64,000 bases of DNA from Paracoccus luteus (GTDB lineage: Bacteria; Pseudomonadota; Alphaproteobacteria; Rhodobacterales; Rhodobacteraceae). A program made the translations under genes and the position numbers. The DNA lies in assembly GCF_004522155.1 (NCBI RefSeq), contig NZ_SDEA01000001.1:434001-498000 (forward strand), given 5' to 3'. The notes under the pieces were generated by a model that had not been told where the DNA came from, did not search any database, and saw only the letters and a list, made by a program, of their open reading frames with translations. Positions within the stretch are counted from its first letter, which is position 1; the number at the start of each line of letters is the position of its first letter. Shown here one piece after another: positions 49,120-58,683 of this stretch.

Positions 49120-49778
49120 CGCCGGTCGCGCCGCGCGCGGGGGCGATAGGTCGGCAGGCGCCAGCCCAGCACCATGCTGCCCAGCCGCAGCACCAGCACG
49201 ACCACGGCGCAGGTCAGCACCGCCGTCGTGCGCCCGCCGCCCGCCCAGATCAGCGCGACCGCCGTCGCCGCCCCGCCAAAGGCCGCGGTGATATACAACT
49301 CGCCCTGCTTCAGGATCAGCGGCAGTTCGTTGCCGACGACGTCGCGCATCAGCCCGCCGAAGGTGCCGGTGACGACGCCCATGATGACCACGACCACCGG
49401 CGACACGCCCGCCGCCAGCGCCACGCCGACCCCCGCCGCGACGGCCACGGCCAGCGCAAAGGCGTCCAGCCACAACAGCCAGCGATACCGGTTCTCAAGG
49501 AGATGCGCGCCCCAGAACACGACCAGCGCGGCGGCGGCCGCCAGCAGGATCAGCGACGGCCGGTCCACCCAGAACACCGAAGGGCGGTTCAGGATCAGGT
49601 CGCGCAGCGTGCCGCCCCCGACCGCCGTCATCGCCGCCATGAAGACAAAGCCGACGGGGTCCAGCTGCAGCCGGCTGGCCACCAGCGCGCCGGTCAGCGC
49701 AAAGATCAGCGCCGACGAATAATCCAGCATCCACACGATCGCCGGCAGCCCGGCCCCCAAGACGATGCCGTCGGTCAC
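49116..49778 (-). CDS. Trimeric intracellular cation channel (TRIC/UPF0126) family protein
   Basis: 220 aa, seven predicted helices. Two repeat halves each carry a glycine-rich kink: [17 protein letters not shown] and [21 protein letters not shown]. This is the bacterial TRIC layout, a K+-permeable channel. Two halves of three helices plus a seventh, with an Arg-rich C-terminus. It overlaps rnhA by 4 nt at its start, and its stop is shared with tgt. Confidence 0.87.
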   Translation of the reverse strand: MTDGIVLGAGLPAIVWMLDYSSALIFALTGALVASRLQLDPVGFVFMAAMTAVGGGTLRDLILNRPSVFWVDRPSLILLAAAAALVVFWGAHLLENRYRWLLWLDAFALAVAVAAGVGVALAAGVSPVVVVIMGVVTGTFGGLMRDVVGNELPLILKQGELYITAAFGGAATAVALIWAGGGRTTAVLTCAVVVLVLRLGSMVLGWRLPTYRPRARRDRR

Positions 49779-50224
49779 TTGAACGGCGCCATGCCGGCGC
49801 GCGCCAGCTCGTCGGCGCGCTCGTTCTCGGGGTGGCCCGCGTGGCCCTTGATCCAGGCCCAGGTCACGTCATGACGGGTCCGCGCCGTGTCCAGCCGCTG
49901 CCACAGATCGGCGTTCTTGACCGGCTTGCGGTCCGAGGTCTTCCAGCCGTTCCGTTTCCAGTTGTGGATCCAGGCCGTCACGCCGTTCTTCACATAGATG
50001 CTGTCGGTCGTGATCGTGATCGTCGTCGGGCGGGTCAGCGCCTCCAGCGCGGCGATGGCGGCCATCAGTTCCATGCGGTTGTTGGTGGTCGCCGCCTCGC
50101 CGCCCGACAGCTCGCGTTCCTTGACGACGGCGGCGCCGTCCATCGCCCGCATCAGCACGCCCCAGCCACCGGGGCCGGGATTGCCGCTGCAGGCGCCATC
50201 GGTCCAGGCGAACAGGTCAGACAT
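49775..50224 (-). CDS. rnhA: Ribonuclease HI
   Basis: 149 aa. Cleaves RNA in RNA-DNA hybrids. Catalytic acids: D8 in [18 protein letters not shown] in [11 protein letters not shown] in [15 protein letters not shown] in [11 protein letters not shown]. The start at 50224 was chosen; the 14 extra codons upstream are not conserved. The gene overlaps the TRIC-like gene by 4 nt. Confidence 0.97.
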   Translation of the reverse strand: MSDLFAWTDGACSGNPGPGGWGVLMRAMDGAAVVKERELSGGEAATTNNRMELMAAIAALEALTRPTTITITTDSIYVKNGVTAWIHNWKRNGWKTSDRKPVKNADLWQRLDTARTRHDVTWAWIKGHAGHPENERADELARAGMAPFK

Positions 50225-50291
50225 CGCACCCGCCTTCGCCCATGATCGGGGCCGTGGCGCGGACAACGGGACTGGAAGGATCGAACTCTTT

Positions 50292-50338
50292 CATCGTGGC
50301 CAAATATCCTCGGGGGGTCCGGGGGGCGAAGCGCCCCC
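50292..50338 (-). repeat. Dispersed intergenic repeat, copy 3
   Basis: On the minus strand, GGGGGCG-CTT-CGCCCCC (50338-50322, perfect 7-bp stem) is followed by the tail GAGGATATTTGGCCACGAT (50312-50294). It starts 14 nt after the ispH stop, sense to ispH, as copy 1 is to purS. Confidence 0.6.
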
Positions 50339-50352
50339 GGCGTGCCGCGGCC

Positions 50353-51312
50353 TCAGCGCGCGACCGGCTCGCGCAGGACGCGCGGCACCTTGAACTCCAC
50401 CCGCTCCTGCGCGGTCTCGACGACCTCGACGGTCAGGTCGTGGCGTTCGGCGAACGCGGCCACGACCTCGTCCACCAGCACCTCGGGGGCGCTGGCCCCG
50501 GCGGTGACGCCGACCGCGCGGATGCCGGACAGCGCGCGCCAGTCGATGTCGGCCGCGCGCATCACCAGCTGGGCGTGGGCGCAGCCGGCCGACCGCCCCA
50601 CCTCGACCAGGCGGCGCGAGTTCGAGCTGTTGGGCGCCCCGATCACCAGCAGCGCGTCGATCACCGGCGCGATGGCCTTGACCGCCGCCTGCCGGTTCGT
50701 CGTGGCATAGCAGATGTCGTCCTTGGCGGGGCCGACGATGGCGGGAAACCGCGCCTGCAGGGCGGCGACCACCGCGGCCGTGTCATCGACTGACAGCGTG
50801 GTCTGCGTGATCCACGCCAGCCGCTGCGGGTCGCGGGGCGCGACGGCGGTCACATCGGCCACCGTCTCGACCAGGATCACCTCGCCGGGCGGCAGCTGGC
50901 CCATCGTGCCCAGCACCTCGGGGTGGCCGGCGTGGCCGATCATGACCATCTGCAGGCCCTCGGCGTGGTGACGCTCGGCCTCGACATGGACCTTGCTGAC
51001 CAGCGGGCAGGTCGCGTCGACATAGATCATGTTGCGCCGCTCGGCCTCGGCGGGGACGGACTTGGGCACGCCGTGGGCCGAAAAGATCACCGGCCGGTCG
51101 GGGGGGCATTCGTCCAGCTCGTCCACGAAGACCGCGCCCTTGTCGCGCAGCCCGTCCACCACAAAGCGGTTGTGCACGATCTCGTGACGGACATAGACCG
51201 GCGCCCCCCATTTCTGCAGCGCCAGTTCCACGATCTTGACGGCTCGGTCCACGCCCGCGCAGAATCCGCGCGGCGCGGCCAGGTAAAGCGTCAGGGGCGG
51301 CTTCTCGATCAT
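50353..51312 (-). CDS. ispH: 4-hydroxy-3-methylbut-2-enyl diphosphate reductase
   Basis: 319 aa. Last step of the MEP isoprenoid pathway (IPP and DMAPP), an Fe-S enzyme. [21 protein letters not shown] holds the first cluster cysteine; [11 protein letters not shown] the second, and the third in [13 protein letters not shown]. The start at 51312 ([14 protein letters not shown]) is the family start. Confidence 0.96.
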   Translation of the reverse strand: MIEKPPLTLYLAAPRGFCAGVDRAVKIVELALQKWGAPVYVRHEIVHNRFVVDGLRDKGAVFVDELDECPPDRPVIFSAHGVPKSVPAEAERRNMIYVDATCPLVSKVHVEAERHHAEGLQMVMIGHAGHPEVLGTMGQLPPGEVILVETVADVTAVAPRDPQRLAWITQTTLSVDDTAAVVAALQARFPAIVGPAKDDICYATTNRQAAVKAIAPVIDALLVIGAPNSSNSRRLVEVGRSAGCAHAQLVMRAADIDWRALSGIRAVGVTAGASAPEVLVDEVVAAFAERHDLTVEVVETAQERVEFKVPRVLREPVAR

Positions 51313-51387
51313 GTTGGCGGGGTTACCGCGACGCGGCGGCAAGGTCCAGCCGTCAGCGCCGCAGGGGGGCGCAGTCAGCCATAGCCC

Positions 51388-51966
51388 TCAGCCGTCCGCG
51401 GCGGGCGCCGGCTGCGGGTCGCGCGGCTCGCGCGGTTCGCGGGGCGGGCGGCCGATGATCTCGCGCAGCGCGTCCAGTTCGATGAAATTGTCGGCCTGCC
51501 GGCGCAGCTCGTCCGAGATCATCGGCGGCTGGCTGCGCAGCGTGGACACGACCGACACACGCACGCCCTGGCGCTGCAACGCCTCGACCAGCGGGCGGAA
51601 ATCGCCGTCGCCGGAAAACAGCACCGCATGGTCCAGCCGCGGCGCAAGCTCCATCGCGTCGACGGCCAGCTCGATGTCCATGTTGCCCTTGACCCGGCGG
51701 CGGCCCATCGAGTCGGTGTATTCCCGCGCCGGCTTGGTCACCATCGTGAAGCCGTTATAGTTCAGCCAGTCCACCAGCGGGCGGATGGGCGAGTATTCCT
51801 CGCTTTCCAGCAGGGCGGTATAGTAATAGGCCCGGATCAGCTTGCCCCGGCGTTCGAATTCCTGCCGAAGCAGCTTGTAATCAATGTCAAACCCCAGCGT
51901 CTTGGCCGCGGCGTGCAGGTTGGACCCGTCGATGAACAGCGCCAACCGATCGTCCTTGTAGAACAA
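51388..51966 (-). CDS. NYN-domain (LabA/DUF88) nuclease-like protein
   Basis: 192 aa from TTG 51966, with AAGAGG 8 nt upstream. NYN/PIN-fold acids are visible: FIDGSNLHAAA (D13), KGNMDIELAVDAMEL, and VLFSGDGDFRPLVEAL. NYN proteins are likely RNases; this close relative of LabA is of unknown target. A Pro/Arg repeat tail (PREPREPRDPQPAP) ends it. Only 21 bp separate its start from the divergent folK start. Confidence 0.85.
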   Translation of the reverse strand: MFYKDDRLALFIDGSNLHAAAKTLGFDIDYKLLRQEFERRGKLIRAYYYTALLESEEYSPIRPLVDWLNYNGFTMVTKPAREYTDSMGRRRVKGNMDIELAVDAMELAPRLDHAVLFSGDGDFRPLVEALQRQGVRVSVVSTLRSQPPMISDELRRQADNFIELDALREIIGRPPREPREPRDPQPAPAADG

Positions 51967-51987
51967 GTCAATGACCTCTTGCGAAAA

Positions 51988-52566
51988 ATGCGTGCCGTGT
52001 CGGACAGCCTAGCCCTGCTGGCCCTTGGGGCAAACCTGTCCAGTTCGGCAGGTTCGCCCGCGGACGCGCTGCGGGCGGCGCTGGCGCGGATTTCCGCCCT
52101 GCGCGGGGTGCGGCTGGTCGCGGTCAGCCGGTTCTGGCGCACGCCCGCGCATCCGGCGGGTTCTGGCCCCGATTATGTCAACGCCTGCGCCGCCGCCCGC
52201 GTCGGCCCGCCCGCCGCGGCGCTGCTGGCGCAGCTGCACGGGATCGAGGCGGCGATGGGCCGCGAACGCACCACCCGCTGGGCGGCGCGGGGGATCGACA
52301 TCGACCTGCTGGCGATGGACGACGCGGTCGCGCCCGACGCGGCCGTGCAGGACCGCTGGCGCGCGCTGCCGCCCGCCGAACAGGCGCGGGCGGTGCCGGG
52401 CCAGCTGATCCTGCCGCACCCGCGCATCCAGGACCGGGCCTTCGTCCTTGCGCCGCTGGCCGAGATCGCGCCGCGCTGGACCCATCCGCGCACCGGGCGG
52501 GACGCCGCCGCCATGCTGGCCGCGCTGGGTCCGGCGGCGCTGGCCGGGATGCACCCTTTGCCTTGA
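51988..52566 (+). CDS. folK: 2-amino-4-hydroxy-6-hydroxymethyldihydropteridine pyrophosphokinase
   Basis: 192 aa. HPPK transfers pyrophosphate to the pterin in folate synthesis. ALGANLSSSAGSPADALRAALARI at the N-terminus, ERTTRWAARGIDIDLLAM (pyrophosphate-binding RxxRWxxRxIDIDLL), and LILPHPRIQDRAFVLAPLAEIAP match. ATG 51988 or GTG 51997 may be the start. The promoter must overlap the coding region of the NYN gene. Confidence 0.95.
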   Translation: MRAVSDSLALLALGANLSSSAGSPADALRAALARISALRGVRLVAVSRFWRTPAHPAGSGPDYVNACAAARVGPPAAALLAQLHGIEAAMGRERTTRWAARGIDIDLLAMDDAVAPDAAVQDRWRALPPAEQARAVPGQLILPHPRIQDRAFVLAPLAEIAPRWTHPRTGRDAAAMLAALGPAALAGMHPLP

Positions 52567-52591
52567 CATTCGGGCACTGGCGCGCCAGTCA
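52563..52591 (+). promoter_or_regulatory. Promoter with palindromic operator for rpoZ
   Basis: TTGACA (52563-52568) is a consensus -35. The perfect 14-bp palindrome ACTGGCGCGCCAGT (52576-52589) spans the spacer and the likely -10 position (around 52586-52591). rpoZ starts 40 bp downstream. A protein bound here would block the promoter. Confidence 0.45.
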
Positions 52592-52631
52592 TGCGTCCTT
52601 GCCCTGAAGGTCCGATTCGCAGAGGTGTTGC

Positions 52632-52988
52632 ATGGCCCGCGTAACCGTCGAAGATTGCGTTGACAAGGTTCCGAACCGCTTCGACCTGGTGATGCTCGCC
52701 GCCCATCGCGCGCGCGAGATTGCGGCCGGCTCGCCCCTGACCGTGGACCGCGACGACGACAAGAACGCCGTCGTTGCCCTGCGCGAGATCGCCGACGAGA
52801 CCCAGCCGGTGGACGATCTGCGCGAGCGCATGATCGAGACGACCCAGACCCAGATCGAGGTGGACGAGCCCGAAGAGGACGCGATGGCGCTGCTGCTGGG
52901 GGCCGAGGTCGATCGTCCCAAGCCCGCCGATGAGGAATCCGAGGAGCGGATGCTGCGCATGATGATGCAGGCGCAGGATCGCGGCTGA
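52632..52988 (+). CDS. rpoZ: RNA polymerase omega subunit
   Basis: 118 aa. [55 protein letters not shown] is the omega core. Omega helps RNA polymerase assemble and forms part of a (p)ppGpp site in other proteobacteria. The C-terminal 45 residues are acidic. It is followed after 19 nt by rsh, the (p)ppGpp enzyme gene, the usual order. Confidence 0.96.
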   Translation: MARVTVEDCVDKVPNRFDLVMLAAHRAREIAAGSPLTVDRDDDKNAVVALREIADETQPVDDLRERMIETTQTQIEVDEPEEDAMALLLGAEVDRPKPADEESEERMLRMMMQAQDRG

Positions 52989-53007
52989 GGACCGGACGGG
53001 GCGGCAG

Positions 53008-55134
53008 TTGGACCGGATCGACGTCGATGATCTGATTGCCCTTGTCCGCAACTATAACCCGCGGACCAATGTCGATCTGATCCGGCAGGCCTTCGATTAC
53101 GGCCTGCGGATGCACGACGGGCAGATGCGCCACTCGGGCGAGCCGTATTTCACCCATCCCGTCGCCGTCGCGGCGATCCTGACGGAAATGCGGCTGGACG
53201 ACGCCACCATTGTCACCGCGCTGCTGCACGACACGGTCGAGGACACGCGGTCCACCTGGGCCGACCTCGACCGCCTGTTCGGGCGCGAGATCGCGGACCT
53301 GGTGGACGGCGTCACCAAGCTGACCAACCTGCAGCTGTCGGGCGCCCATTCCAAGCAGGCTGAAAACTTTCGCAAGCTGTTCATGGCCATGTCCCGCGAC
53401 CTGCGGGTGATCCTGGTCAAGCTGGCCGACCGGCTGCACAACATGCGCACCATCAAGTCGATGCGCCCCGAAAAGCAGATCCAGAAGGCGCGCGAGACGA
53501 TGGACATCTTCGCCCCCTTGGCCGGGCGGATGGGGATGCAGTGGATGCGCGAGGAGCTGGAAGACCTCGCCTTCAAGGTCATCAACCCCGAGGCGCGCAA
53601 TTCCATCATCCGCCGCTTTGTCACGCTGCAGAAGGAAACCGGCGACGTGATCCCCCAGATCACCGCCGACATCCGCACCGAGCTTGAGAAAGAGGGGATC
53701 GAGGCCGCCGTCTTCGGTCGCGCCAAGAAACCGTTCAGCGTCTGGCGCAAGATGCAGGAAAAGCAGCTGGCCTTCAGCCGGCTTTCCGACATCTATGGCT
53801 TTCGCATCATCACCCGGTCCGAGGCCGAGTGCTATCGCGCCCTGTGGATCATCCACCGCCGCTGGCGGGCGGTGCCGGGGCGGTTCAAGGACTACATCAG
53901 CCAGCCCAAGTCGAACGGCTATCGCTCGATCCACACGACCGTGTCGGGTCGCGACGGCAAGCGGGTCGAGGTCCAGATCCGCACCCGCGCCATGCACGAG
54001 GTGGCCGAGGCCGGGGTGGCCGCACACTGGGCCTATCGCGACGGGGTCAGGACGCGGAACCCCTTTGCGGTCGATCCGGGCGAATGGATCGCCAGCCTGA
54101 CCGAACGCTTTGGCGAAGAGGACCACGACGAGTTCCTCGAACACGTCAAGCTGGAGATGTATCAGGACCAGGTGTTCTGCTTCAGCCCCAAGGGCGACGT
54201 GATCCAGCTGCCGAAAGGGGCGACGCCGATCGACTTCGCCTATGCGATCCACACGCGGCTGGGCAACGGCTGCGTGGGCGCCAAGGTGGACGGCATCCGC
54301 GTGCCGCTGTGGACGCGGCTGAAGAACGGCCAGTTGGTCGAGATCATCGCCGCGTCGGGCCAGCGCCCGCAGGCGACCTGGCTGGGCATCGTCGTGACCG
54401 GCCGCGCCAAGGCCGCGATCCGCAAGTCGCTGCGCGAAGAGGATCGCTCGCGCTTTATCCGGCTTGGGTCGGAACTGGTGCGCGTCGCGTTCGAGCATCT
54501 GAACCGCAAGGTCACCGACAAGGCGCTGCGGACCGCCGCCAAGGCGCTGGCGCTGCCCGACGCCGACGAGATGCTGGCCCGCATCGGCAGCGCCGAGATG
54601 TCGGCCCGCGAGGTGACGGCGGTGCTGTATCCCGACCTGGTCCGCGCCGAGGACGAGGTGGACGCCCGCCGCGCCGTCGCGGGCCTCGAGGCGGATCAGG
54701 AATCCACCCGCGCGCCCTGCTGCAACCCGCTGCCGGGGGAGCGCATCGTCGGCATCACCTATCGCGGCAAGGGCGTGGTCATCCACGCCATCGACTGCCC
54801 CGTGCTTGAGGATTACGAGGATCAGCCCGGCCGCTGGGTCGATCTGCACTGGCGCGAGGGGCGCCACCCGGCGGTCTATTCCACGCTGCTGTCGCTGACG
54901 ATCCGCCATGACGCGGGCGTCCTGGGGCGCATCTGCACGCTGATCGGGGCGCAGGGGGCGAATATCGCCAATCTCGAGTTCAGCGACCGCAAGCCGGATT
55001 TCTATCGCCTGACAGTCGAGGTCGAGCTGCGCGACCGCGAACATCTGCACGCGCTGCTCACCACGCTCGAGGCGGAAAGCGACGTGGCGCAGGTCGCCCG
55101 CATCCGCGACCCGGCCGCGCGCAATCGACTGTGA
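53008..55134 (+). CDS. rsh: Bifunctional (p)ppGpp synthetase/hydrolase
   Basis: 708 aa from TTG 53008, the single RelA/SpoT homologue of alphaproteobacteria. HD hydrolase at about 30-180: HSGEPYFTHPVAVAAIL, LLHDTVEDT and KLADRLHNMRT. Synthetase at about 230-350: DIYGFRIITRSEAECYRALWIIH and GRFKDYISQPKSNGYRSIHTTV. TGS domain (DQVFCFSPKGDVIQLPKGATPIDFAYAIHT) and a C-terminal ACT domain follow. Both activities look intact. The TTG start has no ATG nearby. Confidence 0.95.
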   Translation: MDRIDVDDLIALVRNYNPRTNVDLIRQAFDYGLRMHDGQMRHSGEPYFTHPVAVAAILTEMRLDDATIVTALLHDTVEDTRSTWADLDRLFGREIADLVDGVTKLTNLQLSGAHSKQAENFRKLFMAMSRDLRVILVKLADRLHNMRTIKSMRPEKQIQKARETMDIFAPLAGRMGMQWMREELEDLAFKVINPEARNSIIRRFVTLQKETGDVIPQITADIRTELEKEGIEAAVFGRAKKPFSVWRKMQEKQLAFSRLSDIYGFRIITRSEAECYRALWIIHRRWRAVPGRFKDYISQPKSNGYRSIHTTVSGRDGKRVEVQIRTRAMHEVAEAGVAAHWAYRDGVRTRNPFAVDPGEWIASLTERFGEEDHDEFLEHVKLEMYQDQVFCFSPKGDVIQLPKGATPIDFAYAIHTRLGNGCVGAKVDGIRVPLWTRLKNGQLVEIIAASGQRPQATWLGIVVTGRAKAAIRKSLREEDRSRFIRLGSELVRVAFEHLNRKVTDKALRTAAKALALPDADEMLARIGSAEMSAREVTAVLYPDLVRAEDEVDARRAVAGLEADQESTRAPCCNPLPGERIVGITYRGKGVVIHAIDCPVLEDYEDQPGRWVDLHWREGRHPAVYSTLLSLTIRHDAGVLGRICTLIGAQGANIANLEFSDRKPDFYRLTVEVELRDREHLHALLTTLEAESDVAQVARIRDPAARNRL

Positions 55135-55210
55135 TGCGCGGGCGGGTTGCGGCCCGCCGCACCGCCTGATTGACTGGGCGCGCAGCCGAGACGACAGCCG
55201 GGGGACCGCG

Positions 55211-55867
55211 GTGTTCAAGCGCAAGCCGCGCAGCTATTCCCAGATCGCCACCGAGATGGTCTATCCGCGCGGGGGATGGTCGCGCGCGGTGCAGTATCTG
55301 GTGCATCGCATCCGCCGGCTGCCCGACCAGCCGCACCGGATCGGGCGCGGCTTTGCGGCGGGGACGTTCGTCAGCTTTACGCCGCTGTTCGGCATCCACC
55401 TGCTGGGCGGCATGGCGCTGGCCTGGGCGATACGCGGCAACGTGCTGGCGGGGGTGCTGGGCACGCTGGTCGGCAACCCGGTGACGATCCCCTTCATCGC
55501 GGTGATGTCGGTCAGCCTCGGTCGCTGGATGCTGGGGATCGAGGGCAGCGCGGCCCCCCGCGCCATCCTGGACGAATTCGGCGCGGCCGGGTCGCAGCTG
55601 GCGCACAACATGCTGTCGCTGTTCGACGGGCGCGCCGCGGAATGGGACCGGCTGGCGCATTTCGCGCAGACGATCCTGTGGCCCTATTTCGTGGGCGGGT
55701 TGATCCCCGGCCTGATCGCGGCGGTGGTCGGGCATTACCTGACCGTGCCGCTGGTGCGCGCCTATCACAAGCGCCGCGCCGCGCGCATGGCCCGCCGCAT
55801 CGCCGCGCTGCGCGCCCGCCCGCCCGCCGCCGCCACGCCGGAGGCAGGGCCGGACGACCCGCGCTAG
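55211..55867 (+). CDS. DUF2062 membrane protein
   Basis: 218 aa from GTG 55211. HRIGRGFAAGTFVSFTPLFGIHLLGGMALAWAIRGNVLAGVLGTLVGNPVT is the DUF2062 signature, with two or three hydrophobic helices and a basic Arg/Ala tail. Function is unknown; in relatives it sits near rsh and acpS. Its stop overlaps the convergent PuuB-like stop by 4 nt. Confidence 0.86.
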   Translation: MFKRKPRSYSQIATEMVYPRGGWSRAVQYLVHRIRRLPDQPHRIGRGFAAGTFVSFTPLFGIHLLGGMALAWAIRGNVLAGVLGTLVGNPVTIPFIAVMSVSLGRWMLGIEGSAAPRAILDEFGAAGSQLAHNMLSLFDGRAAEWDRLAHFAQTILWPYFVGGLIPGLIAAVVGHYLTVPLVRAYHKRRAARMARRIAALRARPPAAATPEAGPDDPR

Positions 55868-57174
55868 ACCCCCAGCCGGTCGCGCAACCCATACCACGAC
55901 ATGCCCGCGACCAGCAGCGGCCAACGCATCGCCGCGCCGCCGGGGAACGGGGCGGGGCGCAGGGCCGCCATCGCGTCGAAGCCGTCCGACTGCCCCTGCA
56001 CAGCCTGCGCCATCAGCTTTCCCGCCAGTGTCGCCAGCGCAACCCCGTGGCCCGAATAGCCGCTGGCCGACAGGCAGTTCGGCGCGGGCCGCGCGAACAG
56101 CGGCATGCGGTTCATGGTGATCGCCAGCGTGCCGCCCCAGGCGTGGGTGATCGGCACGCCTTTCAGTTGCGGATAGACCCGTTCCAGCGGGCGGCGCACC
56201 TTGGCCGCGATGTCGCGCGGGAACCGATACCCGACGTTCTCGCCGCCGCCAAAGATCAGCCGCCCGTCCGGTGACAGGCGCCAATAGTTCACGACGAACC
56301 GCGTGTCGTGGACGGCGATGTTCTCGGCCAGGATGTCGCCCGCGCGCGCGCCCAGCGGCTCGGTCGCCACGACGAAGTTGTTGATCGGCATGACTCGCGC
56401 GGCGACCTGGGTGTCCAGCCCGCCCAGATAGCCGTTGGCCGCAAGGATGACCTGATCGCAGATGACGCGCCCGGTGCCGGTCTGCACGACGGTCTTGTCC
56501 CCCGCGCGCGCGCCGTGGGCGATGTGGTGGACGTGGCTGTCCTCGTGGATGACCGTCCCGGCGCCCGCGGCCAGCCGCGCCATGCCTAGGGCCAGCGCTA
56601 GCGGGTCCAGATGCCCCGCGCCGCGGTCGATGTCGCCGCCGCGATACAGCGGCGATTTCACCAGCGCGCGCAGCCCGTCACGGTCCAGTGGCGTGATGCG
56701 GTCATAGTTATAGTCGCGGGCCAGCCGCTCGGCGTTGGCGCGGGCATGGGCGACCTCGGCCGCCGTCCGTGCCGCATGGGCGATGCCGGGATGAAAGGCC
56801 ACGCCCGCGGCGTCGGCCAGCGCGCGGGTCAAGGCCTTCGCGGCCTCGGCCATGTCCCACAGCCGCCGGGTGGCGTCGCGGCCCGCGATGCGCTCAAGCG
56901 CGTCCACCTCCAGCCGCTGGCCCGACCCGACCTGCCCGCCGTTGCGCCCCGACGCCCCGAAACCGACGCGATGCGCCTCAAGCAGGACGACCCGCCGCCC
57001 CGCCCGCGCCAGATGCAGCGCCGCCGACAGCCCGGTATAGCCGCCGCCCACCACGACCACATCCGCGCGCGCCTCGCCCCTCAGGGCCGCAAAGGGGGGC
57101 AAGACCGGGTTCTGCGCGGCATACAGGCTGGGCGGATACGCGCCCCGGCGGTCGTTGGAGAACAGCAGGTTCAT
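55864..57174 (-). CDS. FAD-dependent oxidoreductase, PuuB-like gamma-glutamylputrescine oxidase
   Basis: 436 aa DadA-type flavoprotein. FAD-binding ADVVVVGGGYTGLSAALHLARAGRRVVLLEAHRVGFGASGRNGGQ lies near residues 35-80. The C-terminal ITHAWGGTLAITMNRMPLF and SASGYSGHGVALATLAGKLMAQA are typical of PuuB. PuuB oxidises gamma-glutamylputrescine. The adjacent glutamine-synthetase-like ligase, 108 bp upstream, supplies the substrate, so the role is inferred from context. Confidence 0.87.
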   Translation of the reverse strand: MNLLFSNDRRGAYPPSLYAAQNPVLPPFAALRGEARADVVVVGGGYTGLSAALHLARAGRRVVLLEAHRVGFGASGRNGGQVGSGQRLEVDALERIAGRDATRRLWDMAEAAKALTRALADAAGVAFHPGIAHAARTAAEVAHARANAERLARDYNYDRITPLDRDGLRALVKSPLYRGGDIDRGAGHLDPLALALGMARLAAGAGTVIHEDSHVHHIAHGARAGDKTVVQTGTGRVICDQVILAANGYLGGLDTQVAARVMPINNFVVATEPLGARAGDILAENIAVHDTRFVVNYWRLSPDGRLIFGGGENVGYRFPRDIAAKVRRPLERVYPQLKGVPITHAWGGTLAITMNRMPLFARPAPNCLSASGYSGHGVALATLAGKLMAQAVQGQSDGFDAMAALRPAPFPGGAAMRWPLLVAGMSWYGLRDRLGV

Positions 57175-57218
57175 CGGGCCTCGATCACGCGGCTGGGGGC
57201 GACGGACGGCACCGTTCC

Positions 57219-57274
57219 ATCACCGTGGTCCAAATATCCCGGGATCGTCGTAGACGACGACGGGGCAGCGCCCC
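57219..57274 (-). repeat. Dispersed intergenic repeat, copy 4
   Basis: On the minus strand, GGGGC-GCT-GCCCC (57274-57262) then TCGTCGT-CT-ACGACGA (perfect 7-bp stem) and the tail CCCGGGATATTTGGACCACGGT. It starts 8 nt after the ligase stop, sense to it, and precedes the oxidase gene. Same two-hairpin layout as copy 2. Confidence 0.6.
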
Positions 57275-57282
57275 AATCCGGC

Positions 57283-58638
57283 TTACACGTTCAGCAACAG
57301 ATGCTCACGCTCCCAAGGGCTGATCACCTGCAGGAACTCCTTGTATTCGTTGCGCTTGACCGCTTCATAGACGGCGACGAACTCGGCCCCCAGCACCTCG
57401 CCCATCGGTTCGGACTCGGCCATCTCGTCCAGCGCGTCGCCCAGGTTCAGCGGCAGCCCGTCCTCGGCCATATAGGCGTCGCCCAGGCATTCGGCGCGCG
57501 GGTTCTCGCCCTGGATCAGCCCCAGATAGCCGGTCGCCAGCGATGCTGCGAGGCCCAGATACGGGTTGCAGTCCATCCCCGCCAGCCGGTTTTCCACCCG
57601 CCGCCCGGCCGGGTCGGAAATCGGGACGCGCAGCCCGGTCGTGCGGTTGTCGCGGCCCCATTCCAGGTTGATGGGCGCGGCAAAGTCCGGGACATAGCGG
57701 CGATAGCTGTTCACATAGGGCGCCAGCAGCGCGACCGCCGCGGGCAGGTGCCGCTGCATCCCCGCGATGAAATGCAGGAACGCGGGCGTCTCGCGCCCCT
57801 CGGGGTCTGAAAAGATGTTGTCCCCGGTCTGGGTGGACACGACCGAATGGTGGATGTGCATGGCGCTGCCCGGCTCGCCCTCGATGGGCTTGGCCATGAA
57901 GGTCGCGAAACAGTCGTGGCGCAGCGCCGCCTCGCGGATCAGCCGCTTGAAATAGAAGATCTGGTCGGCCAGATGCACCGGGTCGCCGTGCGCCAGGTTG
58001 ATTTCCACCTGACCCGCGCCGCCTTCCTGCAGGATGCCGTCGATCTCGAACCCCTGCGCCTCGGCAAAGTCATAGATGTCGTCGATGACCTTGCCGTATT
58101 CGTCCACCGCCGACAGCGAATAGGCCTGTTTCGCCGCCGCCCGCCGCCCCGACCGGCCCATCGGCGGCTGGATCGGCTGGTTCGGGTCGATGTTGCGGGC
58201 GACCAGGAAGAACTCCATTTCCGGCGCCACGATGGGCCGCCAGCCGCGCTCGGCGTAAAGCTCGACCACCCGCTTCAGCACGTTGCGGGGCGCGACGGGC
58301 ACGGCGCGGCCCTGCTGGTCGCAGACGTCGTGGATGACCTGCAGCGTCACGTCGGCGGTCCAGGGCGCGGCCGTCGTCGTCTCATAGTCGGGGATCAGCA
58401 CCATGTCGGGTTCGGTGAACGCGCCCGACGGGTTGTCGGCCCATTCCCCGGTGATGGTCTGCAGGAAGATGCTGTTGGGCAGGTAAAAGCTTTGCTGCCG
58501 CGCGAACTTGGACGCGGGCATCGCCTTGCCGCGGGCGACGCCTGCGATATCGGGGACGATGCACTCGATCTCGTCCAGGCGGCGCCCTTCGATATAGTGG
58601 CGGGCGGCGGCAGGGATGTTCGTCAGCCAGTCCGACAT
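57283..58638 (-). CDS. Glutamine synthetase-like gamma-glutamylamine ligase (PuuA-like), first of two
   Basis: 451 aa. GS fold: PEMEFFLVARN (metal Glu) near residue 145, GGAGQVEINLAHGDPVHLADQIFYFKRLI, MHIHHSVVSTQTGDN, and WGRDNRTTGLRVP. It lacks the adenylylation loop of true GlnA and is somewhat shorter, as PuuA/GlnT-like ligases are. It probably couples glutamate to an amine such as putrescine. A second, distinct ligase lies 2.7 kb away at 61304. Confidence 0.88.
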   Translation of the reverse strand: MSDWLTNIPAAARHYIEGRRLDEIECIVPDIAGVARGKAMPASKFARQQSFYLPNSIFLQTITGEWADNPSGAFTEPDMVLIPDYETTTAAPWTADVTLQVIHDVCDQQGRAVPVAPRNVLKRVVELYAERGWRPIVAPEMEFFLVARNIDPNQPIQPPMGRSGRRAAAKQAYSLSAVDEYGKVIDDIYDFAEAQGFEIDGILQEGGAGQVEINLAHGDPVHLADQIFYFKRLIREAALRHDCFATFMAKPIEGEPGSAMHIHHSVVSTQTGDNIFSDPEGRETPAFLHFIAGMQRHLPAAVALLAPYVNSYRRYVPDFAAPINLEWGRDNRTTGLRVPISDPAGRRVENRLAGMDCNPYLGLAASLATGYLGLIQGENPRAECLGDAYMAEDGLPLNLGDALDEMAESEPMGEVLGAEFVAVYEAVKRNEYKEFLQVISPWEREHLLLNV

Positions 58639-58683
58639 GGGAAACTTTCCGCCGGCACCGGGCCGGCTGTTGTGAATGACAGG

